Shown here in pieces: positions 47,249-58,081 of a stretch of 64,000 nt of DNA. Under the pieces are notes generated by a model. It searched no databases. It was given only the letters and a program-made list of their open reading frames with translations, and was not told the DNA's origin. Source of the DNA: Thuidium tamariscinum. Lineage: Eukaryota > Streptophyta > Bryopsida > Hypnales > Thuidiaceae. Every line of letters starts with the position of its first letter. Within the stretch, counting starts at the first letter, position 1. The position numbers and the translations under genes were made by a program. Location of the stretch: contig OX344755.2 in the NCBI GenBank assembly GCA_947034885.2, positions 7,938,501 to 8,002,500 on the forward strand, read 5' to 3'.

Positions 47249-47594
47249 CACTACAAGAGAATATTGTCAATTTAAATATTTTTTGTATATTAAGACATGC
47301 CAATTTGGACATTTTCTATTAATTTGGACATAGTAAGTTAATTGGAACTTGTCAATTTGGACATTGTAAACTCAAAAATATTTTTGGATTTCCTTGTCTC
47401 ACTTTTCCTTGTGCAAGCAACAACTCTTGACTTTCCCATGTTTCAATTCAAAAAATGCCCCCTTGCTACACTCATGTGCAAATTGAGATGGCATGTTGAA
47501 TGACTAGGCTTCAATTTGAAAGCTTGGAAGGCAAGACAACCCATTATGGACTTTTTACTCCTAGAAATGACCCCATTATGGTTTTCTTCTAGTG
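47249..47594. mobile_element. CACTA-type non-autonomous element
   Basis: The left end CACTACAAGAGAAT and the complement of the right end, CACTAGAAGAAAAC, are diverged versions of the common plant CACTA terminus. Length 346 bp. 'caatttggacatt' recurs several times in the left half, as expected of sub-terminal repeats. The flanking 3-bp words (ATT, AAT) do not match exactly, so insertion is not proven. Confidence 0.6.
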
Positions 47595-48709
47595 AATGGA
47601 ATTTGGGCCACAATCAATGTCTTATATAATTGGAATGAAGTGGTTAGTAACCACAGTAGGAACTTAAAACTTTCTCGTGTTAATTCATTATAGGAAGTGA
47701 CTTTTTCAAGTCTTCTATGTTAAAAAATATTATGACCACAATAGGTGAGTGAGATGAGTGTTAAGGATACAATTTTGGTTGGTTTTGGGATAGTCTTCAA
47801 ACTCTCTTTCAAGCCATGATAGGCTGAACACTTCAAAAATTCATAAAAAATTCACACTTTGTCAAAAAAATATAGTGTCAATTGTTCTCGCCATTTCTAT
47901 CACTTGCCTTTAAGAGAGAAAAAAATTAGAAAATTTCTGCAATGACATGAGGGCAAACCCCCCATTTAGATTGCTTCACCTTAGTGCTTGTGACCATTGC
48001 CCAAATAATGGTGGGCCATGGAAATTGCTGAGGGCCCGCTAGGAGACATTGAGGCATGTTGGTCACGCTAAGGTGCGATTTTTCTTACAATCAATATCAT
48101 ATTTCCAAACATATTACACAATAAGGGTACACAACAATTATTAATCTTCAATCCATGGATTCATTCATTTCAATTTATTGGCTTTGTCCTTTTGGACAGA
48201 GTTCAAGACATCGAATATAGTGGGTTTTGAATCTCCATTTCCAAATCTTATCTACAACCCTATTCACACTACAATACAATGATATAGACAAACATTTGCT
48301 TGTGAGGGAGGGTTGCTTGGGTGAACCCTTGTTTGGTCAAGGGGGATTGAGGTGGACCCCTGGCTAGCCAAGGAGGGTTGCCTAGGCAAATTTGGTTGAG
48401 TTTATTATTTATTTCATTTTAATAGTTTTGTTTAATTTCCCCTCTGTTTAGTATTTTAGTATTTTTTTAGCAATAAACTAATATTATTATTATTATTATT
48501 CATCTAAGTCAGAGCCTCACAGTCACACTGCACTTGTTGAAAGTAGATAGATGTAAGTTATCATTATGCCAATTTCAGTGAGCACTAAGACTTAACGATG
48601 TTGATGTTGATGATTCTGAAAACCAAATTTTCTGCGACATTTCTCACAACCAATTTCCAGATTTGAAATATGCACCACAATCTCAATCAGAATAAGTTAC
48701 ACTAATTAA
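47595..48709. other. Gene-free spacer with short degenerate repeats
   Basis: No gene recognised. Around 48308-48395 'gagggttgcttgggtgaac' and 'gagggttgcctaggcaaat' form a degenerate repeat. A short ATT run lies at 48483-48500. Confidence 0.4.
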
Positions 48710-48981
48710 GGTGGGTACACCCAAAAGCGCCCTGTTCCTAAAAGCGCCATCTATAGTGCACATACATTTCCGAAATCAGTCATGTTCACAGACTGTAGAT
48801 GGCGCTTTCAGAAACAGACTTTGACTGTTAATAACTTTTGCATACGGTATCCAAATCCTGCGCTCTTTGGTGCATTGGAACATGCTTTCACTTGCCAACA
48901 AGACTCCATAAAAATTTGAACTAATTAATAGCAGGAACTAGACTCAGTATGAATAAGTGGCGCTTTTGGGTGTACCTACCT
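48710..48981 (-). mobile_element. Family D MITE, TA-flanked, copy 2 (inverted)
   Basis: This is the reverse complement of 37387-37659 with few differences. The ends AGGTGGGTACACCC and GGTGTACCTACCT are flanked by TA at 48708-48709 and 48982-48983. The high similarity of two copies 11 kb apart argues for recent activity. Non-coding. Confidence 0.82.
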
Positions 48982-49495
48982 TATATTCATGGGAGATTCA
49001 ATGGTGAAACAGAAACTGTAAACTGCCAAGCCAGCCTTTTCTTTCGGCACCATGGGGCCAGATTGCACCATTTCAAAATAAATATATTTTTTTTGCCAGA
49101 AAAAAGTAATCTTTTTTTGCCAGAAATTTTTCATGTTTCTTTAAAATATGGATGAAGTTGCCAAATTTGGATGAAAAAGGGTATGAATATGATGGAAAAG
49201 TATTTTTAAGTCCAAAAGATAGATGAATGTAAAAATAAAATGCTTCACCAAATTTGAAGTGATCGCCATCTTGGCACTCTCTCAAAAAGTAAAATAAAAG
49301 GGCTGGTGCAAGCCATCTATAGATTAGAAGCAATTTTTAGGTTAAGTTATGGTTTCTCAGCCTTTTGAGACTCTAGAAACAGAAACAAAGTTCCATAATA
49401 TTTCAGCTTCACAAACAATGACAATGATCATCCAGCAATGAGGTCTCTTTTAATATGGGAAGAAACCCTCATAGAGAAAATAAGCTCTCACTTAA

Positions 49496-50379
49496 CCCCT
49501 AAATGCCGGAGGCACCAAAATCCTGTGTTTGCAAAACTTTGAAGTTCAATAAAACCTATCCAAGTTGCTATTTTTAGTAAATTATATTTTCGGAAAGTTC
49601 TATGTGAAGTCTAATTTCTGTGTCAAAAATCCAATTTGAAAAATGAATGATAGTGATTTTTCTATTTAAGATTTTGTGCAAGGGTATCCACTGCAATCTT
49701 GACTTTTTGTAATGTTGAAAGCTCTTGAAAATGAGCCTGAAATACAATACATCTTGGAGAAAAAATCACATTCAAAATTCATTTACAAAAATTGAAGAGT
49801 AGATTTTGAGGAACCATAAATTGATTGGGGTTCTGTATGTTAGGCCCTTATCCCTAAAAGCCCAAGGGGGTTAGGACAGAACACAAATGTGTTATAAAAT
49901 GTAAGTTATGTAACTTTTTTGAAGTTTGTATTAGAGAAGATAATGTGAAGTACAAAATGTAGAAAGTATCCTACGGTCAACATTACAAAATTATTTTTAG
50001 ATTCTCTTCATATGAATTTTGAAGATATAACTTCAAAAATTCACCAAAAATATAATTTCTTTATTTAGTATATGAATTTTTTTTTATTGGTCAAAATTGT
50101 GGTTTCTATTGATTTGTGCAAAAATGCAAAAGATCTAGTAATGAGACCATCAACACTTTTCCAAAATAGTAAGTTTTTCAACACTAGGCAATTCTGAATC
50201 TTTTGTCCTATATCTCTTATAATTTTTGTTTGACCGTACTGATCTTAGTTTTGAATATAAATGTTGAAAGAAAACCCAAATTTTTCAAAATTAAATTTAA
50301 AATTTATTTATTTATTTGCCCGAAAATTCTGCCCAAAGTTGGGCTGCGACCAAAAAATGGTTGTTTGAGCACTTAGGGG
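49496..50379. mobile_element. TTAA-flanked element, related to family A by its ends only
   Basis: It starts CCCCTAAATGC and ends GCACTTAGGGG, with TTAA immediately outside (49492-49495 and 50380-50383). Length is 884 bp. The interior does not align with the other family A copies, so this is a second subfamily using the same type of end. TCTCA occurs beside the TTAA at both flanks and could instead be the duplication. No coding frame. Confidence 0.6.
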
Positions 50380-50383
50380 TTAA

Positions 50384-50869
50384 TCTCATTTTTTTTATCA
50401 CCAACTTTTCAAGTTTGACTTGCAAAAAGAGGATAGAAAGACTTCACATCACTTTTGTTGTTTTAACACCCTCATGGGCAAACATTATAATCTTTCACTC
50501 TATAAGTGATATTGTTGTATTTTCTTTTCCAATGCAATCTCTAACATGTCTAGTTTGAATTTGTATGGTTACAACTCAAAAAAATTGATACCACTTATCA
50601 AATTTTTGGCATTTTGTTCAATTTAGAGCAAATTCCAAGAAGCTCAAAAGAGGCCTTGGACATTTAGGGGTTAAACACTTCTTAAGGAATTCTTGCCTGA
50701 TTGGATCCATTGAAGTGATCTGCAAATCATTTCAAGTTGAAATTGCATCATTGCCATGAAAAGCAGCAGCTGCATTCAATCTTCTGCTCAAATCCACACA
50801 TCAGATTAAAAAAATACTTTCATTGCATAACATTAGTAAGCATCAATTTATTTGTTGATTGGGGTAAAC
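50384..50869. other. Spacer with an isolated TTAA-family end
   Basis: CATTTAGGGG followed by TTAA at about 50664-50677 is another terminus of the 49.5-kb type. Its partner is not identified. No gene. Confidence 0.4.
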
Positions 50870-51199
50870 TAAGGTAAGAGGTCCTATAATGGACCATCTA
50901 TGGGCTGAAACAGAATTTCAGGGAGGTAAAACTTCTAGAATTATTTTTCAGTAAATTTTTCTTGAAAGACGAGTAGAATTGACATCTTACCCAAGTTGTT
51001 TCATATTTTTCTGAGCTTTTGTGAATTAGTTATCAAATTTGAAGTTGAAAGGACATAGGGCTCTAAAATGGTGCCCTAGCTAAAATGTACACTGTTAGTA
51101 CACTACTAAAGGCTATGAAAAAGCAACATGTACAAATACTGTACATTTAAGATAGGGCACCATTTTAGAGCCCACTCCATTTAAGAGCCTTCTACCTTA
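50870..51199 (+). mobile_element. Family C MITE, TA-flanked
   Basis: It starts TAAGGTAAGAGGTCC and ends GAGCCTTCTACCTTA. It aligns throughout with 33364-33695, including 'aaaatggtgccctagctaaa' and its downstream near complement. Length 330 bp. It sits directly beside the Harbinger-like element that begins at 51205. Non-coding. Confidence 0.75.
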
Positions 51200-51548
51200 A
51201 CTAAGAGCATCCCCACGCCTGACGTGCCAAGTGGGTTTTGAAGGAAGTATTTGGAGAGTGGAGCCTCGCTGTTTTTCCCCTTCCCCACGGTTGACGCACA
51301 AAGTACAAATGCCAAGTAAATGTCTTTAAGGTTCAGTTACCAAGTACTATGAACTTGGTAACTTAACCACAAACAATTCCAATTTCAGTTTTTTAAATTC
51401 GCTTTACTTCCATACATGAGTCAGGAAAAAATCCCTTCCCTTGTATTAGAAACATTGAAAAATTTGGAAGTGTTAATTCACCAATTTCTATTAGTAAGTC
51501 AAGCAAACTTTACTAAAATTGATAGAAAGATGCATCCAATTTTCTTAG

Positions 51549-51967
51549 GTGTTAGTGGAGGAATGAGAAGCTCCTTATATCCACAAGGAGTGGTAGGAAC
51601 TAGAGACAACCCATGTGGGATATCAAAATCACAAAGAAAGAAGAGGAGCTCCCCACTCATAGTGTAGGGGAATGTAAAAATTGTGTTAAAAATTGAAATT
51701 TCAGACCCTGTTTATGCATAGTAAAACATGTTATTTAAAAAACCTTAAACTAAAAAGAAGTTGGAAAATAGACATATATTTCATCTCCAAAAATCCATTT
51801 GGGATTTCAATACTCCAATGAAAAGTTATGAACAAAATTGAAAGGGGGATTGAAAAGAAAACTTTTTTGACATTTCCAAGTATCTTTCAAATATTTTATC
51901 TTCTAACATTTAGAATCACATGTTAGCAACACAATGCTCTAAAGAAATAAATTTCAATTAATTCATA
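51549..51967 (+). repeat. Left arm of a long internal inverted repeat
   Basis: About 419 bp pairs with the complement of 52622-53038 with scattered differences. Shared landmarks are 'cactccttg/caaggagtg', 'cccatgtgggatatcaaaa' and 'catgttagcaacacaatgct'. Separated by about 650 bp of unrelated sequence, the arms would make a long hairpin if transcribed. Confidence 0.85.
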
Positions 51968-52621
51968 AAATTATGGATCTATAAATAGGTTAATCTGTAT
52001 TGAGTAGTTATTTGGATGAAGACTAGAATGAATTATATAAATGCTATATGGGACTATTTTGCTAAAAAGGGATGGTTGGAATATGTTTGAGAATTCAAAG
52101 TGCAATCGTATGTTGAACCTCAACTCATTAGAAACCAAAATGTCACTTTTTGGTCTTTTGATATTTTTATAACTTTGAGAATTTCAAATAGAAAGTTTCT
52201 TGGTTTCAAAAACTAGAATTCTAAAGCCATACATGCAATCCAAGTTATTGGCTAAATATGAGTGATATGAAACTTTGTTCCTACTTCAATTATACTTTGT
52301 ACAAGGAGAATGTTTAAAAAAAAAATCACATCTCTTGTCCTACTCATGCTACACTCTTTGTATGTCCTAAGGATCCTAATGCAATAAATCAAAATGGTTG
52401 TGAATTCAAGTATTTAAACATATGAACTATTTGTTGTCTTCAAAGCATTGAATCAACACTTCAAATCATTTCCAATAAAAAGTACAATTCTTAATTACAT
52501 AAGTTTAGATTTTTACATTTCAAACTAATTTTTAGTTGTTTGCATCATTGTTGAAATATATTTGCCAAAATCAAAAAGTTTCATTGATTGATTCAATTTG
52601 AATTCATTACAAAATATTCAA

Positions 52622-53038
52622 ATGCATTAGTTGAAATTTATTTCTTTAGAGCACTGTGTTGCTAACATGTGATTCTAAATGTTAGAAGATAAAATATTTG
52701 AAAGATACTTGGAAATATCAAAAAAGTTTTCTTTTCAATCCCCCTTTCAATTATGTTAATAACTTTTCATTGGAGTATTGAAATCCCAAATGGATTTTTG
52801 GAGATGAAATATGTGTCTATTTTCCAACTTTTATTAATTCAAAGCTTTTTTAAATAACATGTTTTACTATCCATAAACGGGGTCTGAAATTTCAATTTTT
52901 AACACAATTTTTACATTCCCCTACATTGAGTGGGGAACTCCTCTTCCTTCTTTGTGATTTTGATATCCCACATGGGTTGTCTCTAGTTCCTACCACTCCT
53001 TGTAGATATAAGGAGCTTTTCATTCCTCCTCTAACACA
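52622..53038 (-). repeat. Right arm of the long internal inverted repeat
   Basis: This is the complement of 51549-51967. The divergence between the arms is modest. The whole lies inside the TAA-flanked element. Confidence 0.85.
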
Positions 53039-53528
53039 ATGAAATTTGAATGTGCTTGTTCATCACTTATTGTTGATACAAGTAAAGTAAATTTTGTTAC
53101 AATAGTAATGGAATATACTTTACTTATGTCAATTGAATTGATAAACCAGCATTTTTAGTTTTTTATACAAGTGAAATTGCTTGTGAGCAATTCATTATTA
53201 ACAAAAAATTCAAATTGGATGGACAGTTGGGATGTCAACCTTGATTTTGGGGTGAAAAGTACAGTCACCCCCCCTTTGCGGGCGCGGCCAGCCATCCTCC
53301 ATTTGGCTGTGTACTCACTAAATTTGGCCATGGCCGGTCCAATTTTGAGTTGAATTATGCGTGCCGTGGGGCAAAGATTTTAACCTGGCCTGCCAAAATA
53401 GCCAGTGTGCCCCTTTTGGCAAGCAACGGTGGGGATGCTCTAATGAACCATTTCAGAACTTTTACATGACTTGTTCAAATTGAAACAATCAAAGCTTTTT
53501 ATATATGTAGATATGAATATAATTTATA

Positions 53529-53800
53529 CATTAGAAGAAATCTGAGGGCATTAGAAGACTATGGGTTCTCAGACTACAAGAACGCAGTTTCTGTCGCGTG
53601 AACTAAAATCCGACGTGGTCGAGAGAGTGCCATGTCATAAAAAAAATTGAAATTTTTTTGGGGCATTTTTTTTATATTTCAGGACCCCTATTTTTTTTTT
53701 TTTTGGGTAAATGCCGCCCTGACAGCGGCCAGCAGTTAGGGAACAGTGTTGGGGAACATCCCCAAAACGGCCCTTTGGAGGCCTCAGATTTCTTCTAATG
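53529..53800 (+). mobile_element. Family E MITE (CATTAG ends)
   Basis: It starts CATTAGAAGAAATCTGAGGG and ends CCTCAGATTTCTTCTAATG, giving 19-20 bp terminal repeats. Directly inside is 'gcattagaagactatggg', then 'cgcagtttctg'. 'cctgacagcggccag' lies before the right end, matching the copy at 54793-55065. Length 272 bp. Non-coding. Confidence 0.75.
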
Positions 53801-53829
53801 AGGGGATTTTTTTAACGGCAAATTTTGAT

Positions 53830-54015
53830 AAATTGGTGATATCCACTATGCCATTTTTCAAACCACACGGTTTGAAACATGTATAGATTTTAGAGGTCTA
53901 TGACATGTATAGATTTAAAAAATTTATAATAGGTTTAGATTTCAGACCACACGGTCTGAACTGTAAAACTACCAAATTAATGGCATTTCATCGTTTTAAT
54001 GAAATTCACCAATTT
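53830..54015. repeat. Family K repeat (imperfect palindrome)
   Basis: 'aaattggtgatatccac' at the left pairs with 'gaaattcaccaattt' at the right. An inner pair is 'accacacggtttgaa' and 'accacacggtctgaac'. Related to 29097-29275. Non-coding. Confidence 0.5.
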
Positions 54016-54114
54016 TACTTTTATTTTTGAATTTTTTACTTTTGTTTAACTACTTGGAGTCAAGAAATTTTCAACTTAGAAGGGCGTAATTTTTTCCCAT
54101 GGGAGGAAATTGAA

Positions 54115-54168
54115 ATAATAATAATTTAATTTCTATAATAATAATAACAATAAAATAATAATAATAAT
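54115..54168. repeat. AAT/ATA low-complexity run
   Basis: An imperfect AAT-type microsatellite. Confidence 0.8.
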
Positions 54169-54229
54169 CTCTCAAAGAAGGTACACCAAGCCATTTTTTC
54201 TATCTTGACATCCACAATACATTAAGAGT

Positions 54230-54571
54230 AAAGAAGGAGGCTAAAAAACTACTTAGGCTTGAAAAATGCCCACCTTCTCAAATGTACATTGCTTGTGCAT
54301 TTTGCTTTTTCATTTTTACAAGAATATACAAGAATATACAAGCAATGTATATTTGAGAAGGTGGGCGGTTTTAATTAGAGCCTTATGCCATTTCAACTTC
54401 AAAATTTCATAACTAGGTCCCTAGAGCTCCCCTAAATATGAAATGACTTGGGTTAGATGCCAATTCCTCTTGTCTTCCAGGAAAATTTACTGAAAAATAG
54501 TTCAAGAAGATTCACCTCCCCAAAATCCAATCCCAGCCTTTAGATGGGTGCTTTATGGACCTCTCCTAGCC
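54230..54571 (-). mobile_element. Family C MITE, reverse orientation
   Basis: It runs from 'aagaaggaggct' to 'ctctcctagcc', the complement of the 33.4-kb copy. It includes 'aaatatgaaatgacttggg' and an internal hairpin of 'ccttctcaaatgtacat' with 'atgtatatttgagaagg'. Length about 340 bp. Non-coding. Confidence 0.65.
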
Positions 54572-54792
54572 CTCTTACTTGGAATTGATGTTGGCTACGG
54601 GGTTGTTGTTGTAGGAGGCATTTATGACGAAGTGTACAAGATTCTCGCACCATAGGTGAAGTCCGGTAGAGTGAGCATCAAAAACATGCACGAGGCTGAG
54701 GTGTATGATGGCTACCACCGTCACCAATATGCCATGGTGAATGATTGCATGTTGTGTGCCCACTCTCTCACCAATTGATTGTTTTTCTTCAA

Positions 54793-55065
54793 CATTAGAT
54801 GAAATTTGAGGGCATTAGGAGACTACGGGTTCCAGACTGCGGGAACACAGTTTCTGCCCTGTGAACTTGAATCCTACATGGTTGCGACCCTACCTCGTAA
54901 TTTTTTTTTTCAATTTTTTATTATTTTGGACTTATTTTCATATTTCAAGACCCCAATTTTTTATTTTTTTTATTAAAGCCAACCTGACAGTGGCCAGTGG
55001 CATTGGGAGCCATTTCAAGAACAGACCCAAAACAACCCTGTAATGCCCTCATATTTCTTCTAATG
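54793..55065 (+). mobile_element. Family E MITE (CATTAG ends)
   Basis: It starts CATTAGATGAAATTTGAGGG and ends CCTCATATTTCTTCTAATG. It aligns throughout with 53529-53800 ('ggcattaggagactacggg', 'cctgacagtggccag'). Length 273 bp against 272 bp. Non-coding. Confidence 0.75.
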
Positions 55066-56804
55066 CATGGATGAGTATTTGTTAGAAAATGAGAGCACAA
55101 GGGCCACCGGGATCTTGGCAGAGGACGCAGATGCTGGAAATCAGCAAGCAGGCAAATGTTTCACAGATTCAGCTGGAGCCAAGCAAGATGCGCTGGGGGG
55201 TCTGTTTGCACGATCCCAAGTGGCATGGCTGATAACCGCACCTGGGATGCACCGTTGATGCCAAGTATGCTCACTCCCATGTTCTCTGTGTGTTTTAACC
55301 CTAGACTAAGGGAGAAATACCCATTTCCGTCCCTGTACCTATTCGTGGACCCTAGAGTACCACTAAATCTGTCCATAAGCATTCATTAAAGTGTTTGACA
55401 AATGTTTAATTCTAATTTTATGACGCAATTATAAGACACATGTATAGTTTTCATTCACTGACAACTGATTTCAGTAGGTGTTCAGTTAAAGGTACACCTA
55501 TAGGATGGTTCCAGTCAGGGTTTTTTTTTAGGCATTTAAATGCCCAATTTCCTCAAAAGCAAATTGGGCAGCTTCAAGCCTATAGAAAAAAATGAGGGTA
55601 AATGTGACAAAAAATGCCAAATAGAAGTAATAGCTCTCTGTACCATTACCAACATGCTTCTAAAACCTCATTTCATCTATCATGCAAAGCCAAAATTCCA
55701 TACAAAAATTCCATATTCAAAATTATATACTTAAAATTGGCCTCCTTCAATTCAAGCCCCCTAAATTAAGGAGCCACTCAATTTAATACCTTCTTGAAAG
55801 GAAGGCCACATTACCATTTGCCCGAAAACCAAAAAAAACACCCTGGACTTCCAATGGTCTAGGGAGCCAACACTTTGGAATTTTATAGAAATTACATACT
55901 AATGTTGAAAATTTTGATTTTTTTTTTAATATTCATGATTTTCACTCACTAATACTGGAAAAATATCAGTTTTAGAAAACATTGCCTCCAACTATGCTAA
56001 ATTCCTTGTTTGGACGGTTTTGGATGTTTCCATTGTAGAACTCCAAGGTGGTCACCATGGAGACCATTCTTTTGCGGTACCATGTGAATCAATTGCTTAA
56101 AAAACACCCTGAAAAGTATTCTATTGGAGGTCTAACTATTGTGCAAGGCCTCCCCTTTTCACACAAAATTCCAAGGATGAACATCAACACTTTTGTCTCA
56201 CATTGAAGGATTATGTGTCATTTATCAAACACTTAGTGGCTGATGTGATGTTCTGCTAGGCTTTATTCCTGAGTGTTTTAAAGTTCATCTATTGGGGATG
56301 ATGAATAGAGTGCTTCAAGCCACTTTTTTTTTCCATATCTATATCTATATCTATTTTTTCATTCATCTAGGACAACAGTTCTTTAGTTTTTAAAAGATGG
56401 CCTATTATTTGAACCAATCTAATGAAATTGAAGGGAATACTATATTTGTAGAAAGATATAAGCAAATTAGTCTCCTAATTAGATAAATAAAAGAAGTCTT
56501 AGGCATGAAATGGTTCATTGAATGTCAAGACTTGCTAAAAGTTTATAATTTAAAGTATGCTTAGACTTGGTTTTAAAAGTGATCTTAGACATGTCCATTA
56601 AGTAGTTAAAAGTTTTTAATATAGAGATTTTGATGTAAAAGATTCATTTTTTGCAAGTTGACTAAGTCTAATATATACTCAAAAGCACCAAGAGACGATA
56701 AGGTCTAAGTAGACTTTTTCAAATTAGAAAAAGTAACCATGCATGTCAATGGTTGGCTTTACATAGATTGGTTAGTTCTTGAGTCTAGAGCAAAGTTTGC
56801 ATTG
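55066..56804. other. Gene-free stretch with a GC-richer patch
   Basis: 55067-55400 is GC-richer and has a 63-codon run (55067-55258) without recognised motifs. The remainder to the TTAA at 56805 is AT-rich with nothing identified. Confidence 0.35.
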
Positions 56805-56808
56805 TTAA

Positions 56809-57731
56809 CTCCTAAAGGTAAGAGACTATGTCTTCACCAAAAACACACCAAAATTGCCATGTCTACTTCAAGCACCAAATTTTTGAAAAAAACAATTTTA
56901 GACACATGTAACCATAGGATATTATAGTACACTTGCGTGAAAAGATGTGGAAAAAATTTCAGAATTTTCCACCATATAGATTGCTTGATGTTAGCATTTG
57001 AATTGACAAAACCCCTTTTTTTGTCCCTGCAAAAAAGCGGGCAGCTGCACTTCACAAGGTCACATTTCTATAAAAAAATGTCCAAAATGGTGGTGCTTCT
57101 TTGGATTCATTCTTCATATCAAGTTGGCTATATGCTCAAAAAAATTCGCATCATTTGGAATTGTACAACATATAGGAAAAAATTAATAAGTAGAAAGAAG
57201 TAGAGGGTGATTCAAAATACTAAATTGTTAAAATTTTATTTATAGAATTAAAAAATGTCAATCCCAATGGTTGTAATGTTGCGACAAACAATCAACATAC
57301 AAGGTTTTAATTTTTTTTCAAAAATATTTAAAATTGAGGAAAATAAAGGCTTTCAAAGTTTATTTTAGAGTAGAGAATCCATAATTGCCCGCAAACTAAA
57401 TCTCTTTATAACTTTCGTCTCATAAATCAAAATGGAGTGATTCAAAGCTTTCTGCATATATGTACATCTAGGAAAACAATTTCAAATTTTTAATTAAAAA
57501 TAAATAAATTTATAAGAAATTTTTGGGCTGCCCGCCGACCAATGAAAACTACATATTGTGCAATAACTTTTTGACCATGTAGTCAAAAGTTATGAAAATT
57601 GTTGGGCCTTAAAGCTACTCCTTGAGCACATGTTGTGTGAAAATTTCAATGAAAAAAAATAAAAAATCCATCCGTAGTGAGGTGCCCAAAATCGCTATGT
57701 TGCCAAAAAACGCAATTTGGTCCTTTAGGGG
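56809..57731 (+). mobile_element. Family A element
   Basis: It starts CTCCTAAAGG and ends GTCCTTTAGGGG, with TTAA outside both (56805-56808, 57732-57735). Length is 923 bp, against 924 and 922 bp for the copies at 22.7 and 35.2 kb. It is particularly close to the 35.2-kb copy ('agaaagaagta', 'caaaaatattta', 'ccttaaagctactccttg'). No credible coding frame. Confidence 0.8.
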
Positions 57732-57859
57732 TTAATCAATGTCCCTATTAGCAACATGGATCTACTCCAAAAGTGGACCTATATTTTCTCACATCCTACT
57801 AATGTCATTTTTAACATTTAGTGAGAATAGACTATTAATATACAATATTGAGATCAAAA

Positions 57860-58081
57860 CATTAGATGTTTTTTGAGGGATTAGAAGACTAATTTAGGCA
57901 TGTTCCCAATGCTAAAAACAATTAGAATGAAAAAAAATTAAAAATTAAAAATTAAATTAAAAAAATAATAATCTGATGTCATAGCCTCTCAGCAATGTCA
58001 GAAAGTATATGTGGCAGTTCCCATAGTGTTCCCATAGTTGCCAACTTGTAGTTTTCTAATCGGTAGAAAAAACATCTAATG
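57860..58081 (-). mobile_element. Family E MITE (CATTAG ends)
   Basis: The ends are CATTAGATGTTTTTTGAGGG and AAAAAACATCTAATG. The interior is the complement of 32476-32718 in its 'gtggcagttcccatagtgttccc' part. Length 222 bp. Non-coding. Confidence 0.65.

Larger units (their letters stand above)
51205..53440. mobile_element. Harbinger-like element carrying a 0.4-kb inverted repeat
   Basis: GAGCATCCCCAC is the left end and GTGGGGATGCTC the right end, with weaker similarity inward (TGCCAA). TAA is repeated outside both ends (51202-51204, 53441-53443), as in PIF/Harbinger insertions. The 2,236-bp interior has no DDE transposase. The right sub-terminal region (53250-53420) is GC-rich. The 83-codon frame at 51416-51667 runs into the left arm of the internal inverted repeat and has no recognised domain. 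Confidence 0.7.

Noticed and set aside
51416..51667. 83-codon frame starting near the left end of the Harbinger-like element
   Set aside because: It has no transposase or Myb-like motif, and its second half lies in the inverted-repeat arm, so the frame is probably accidental.
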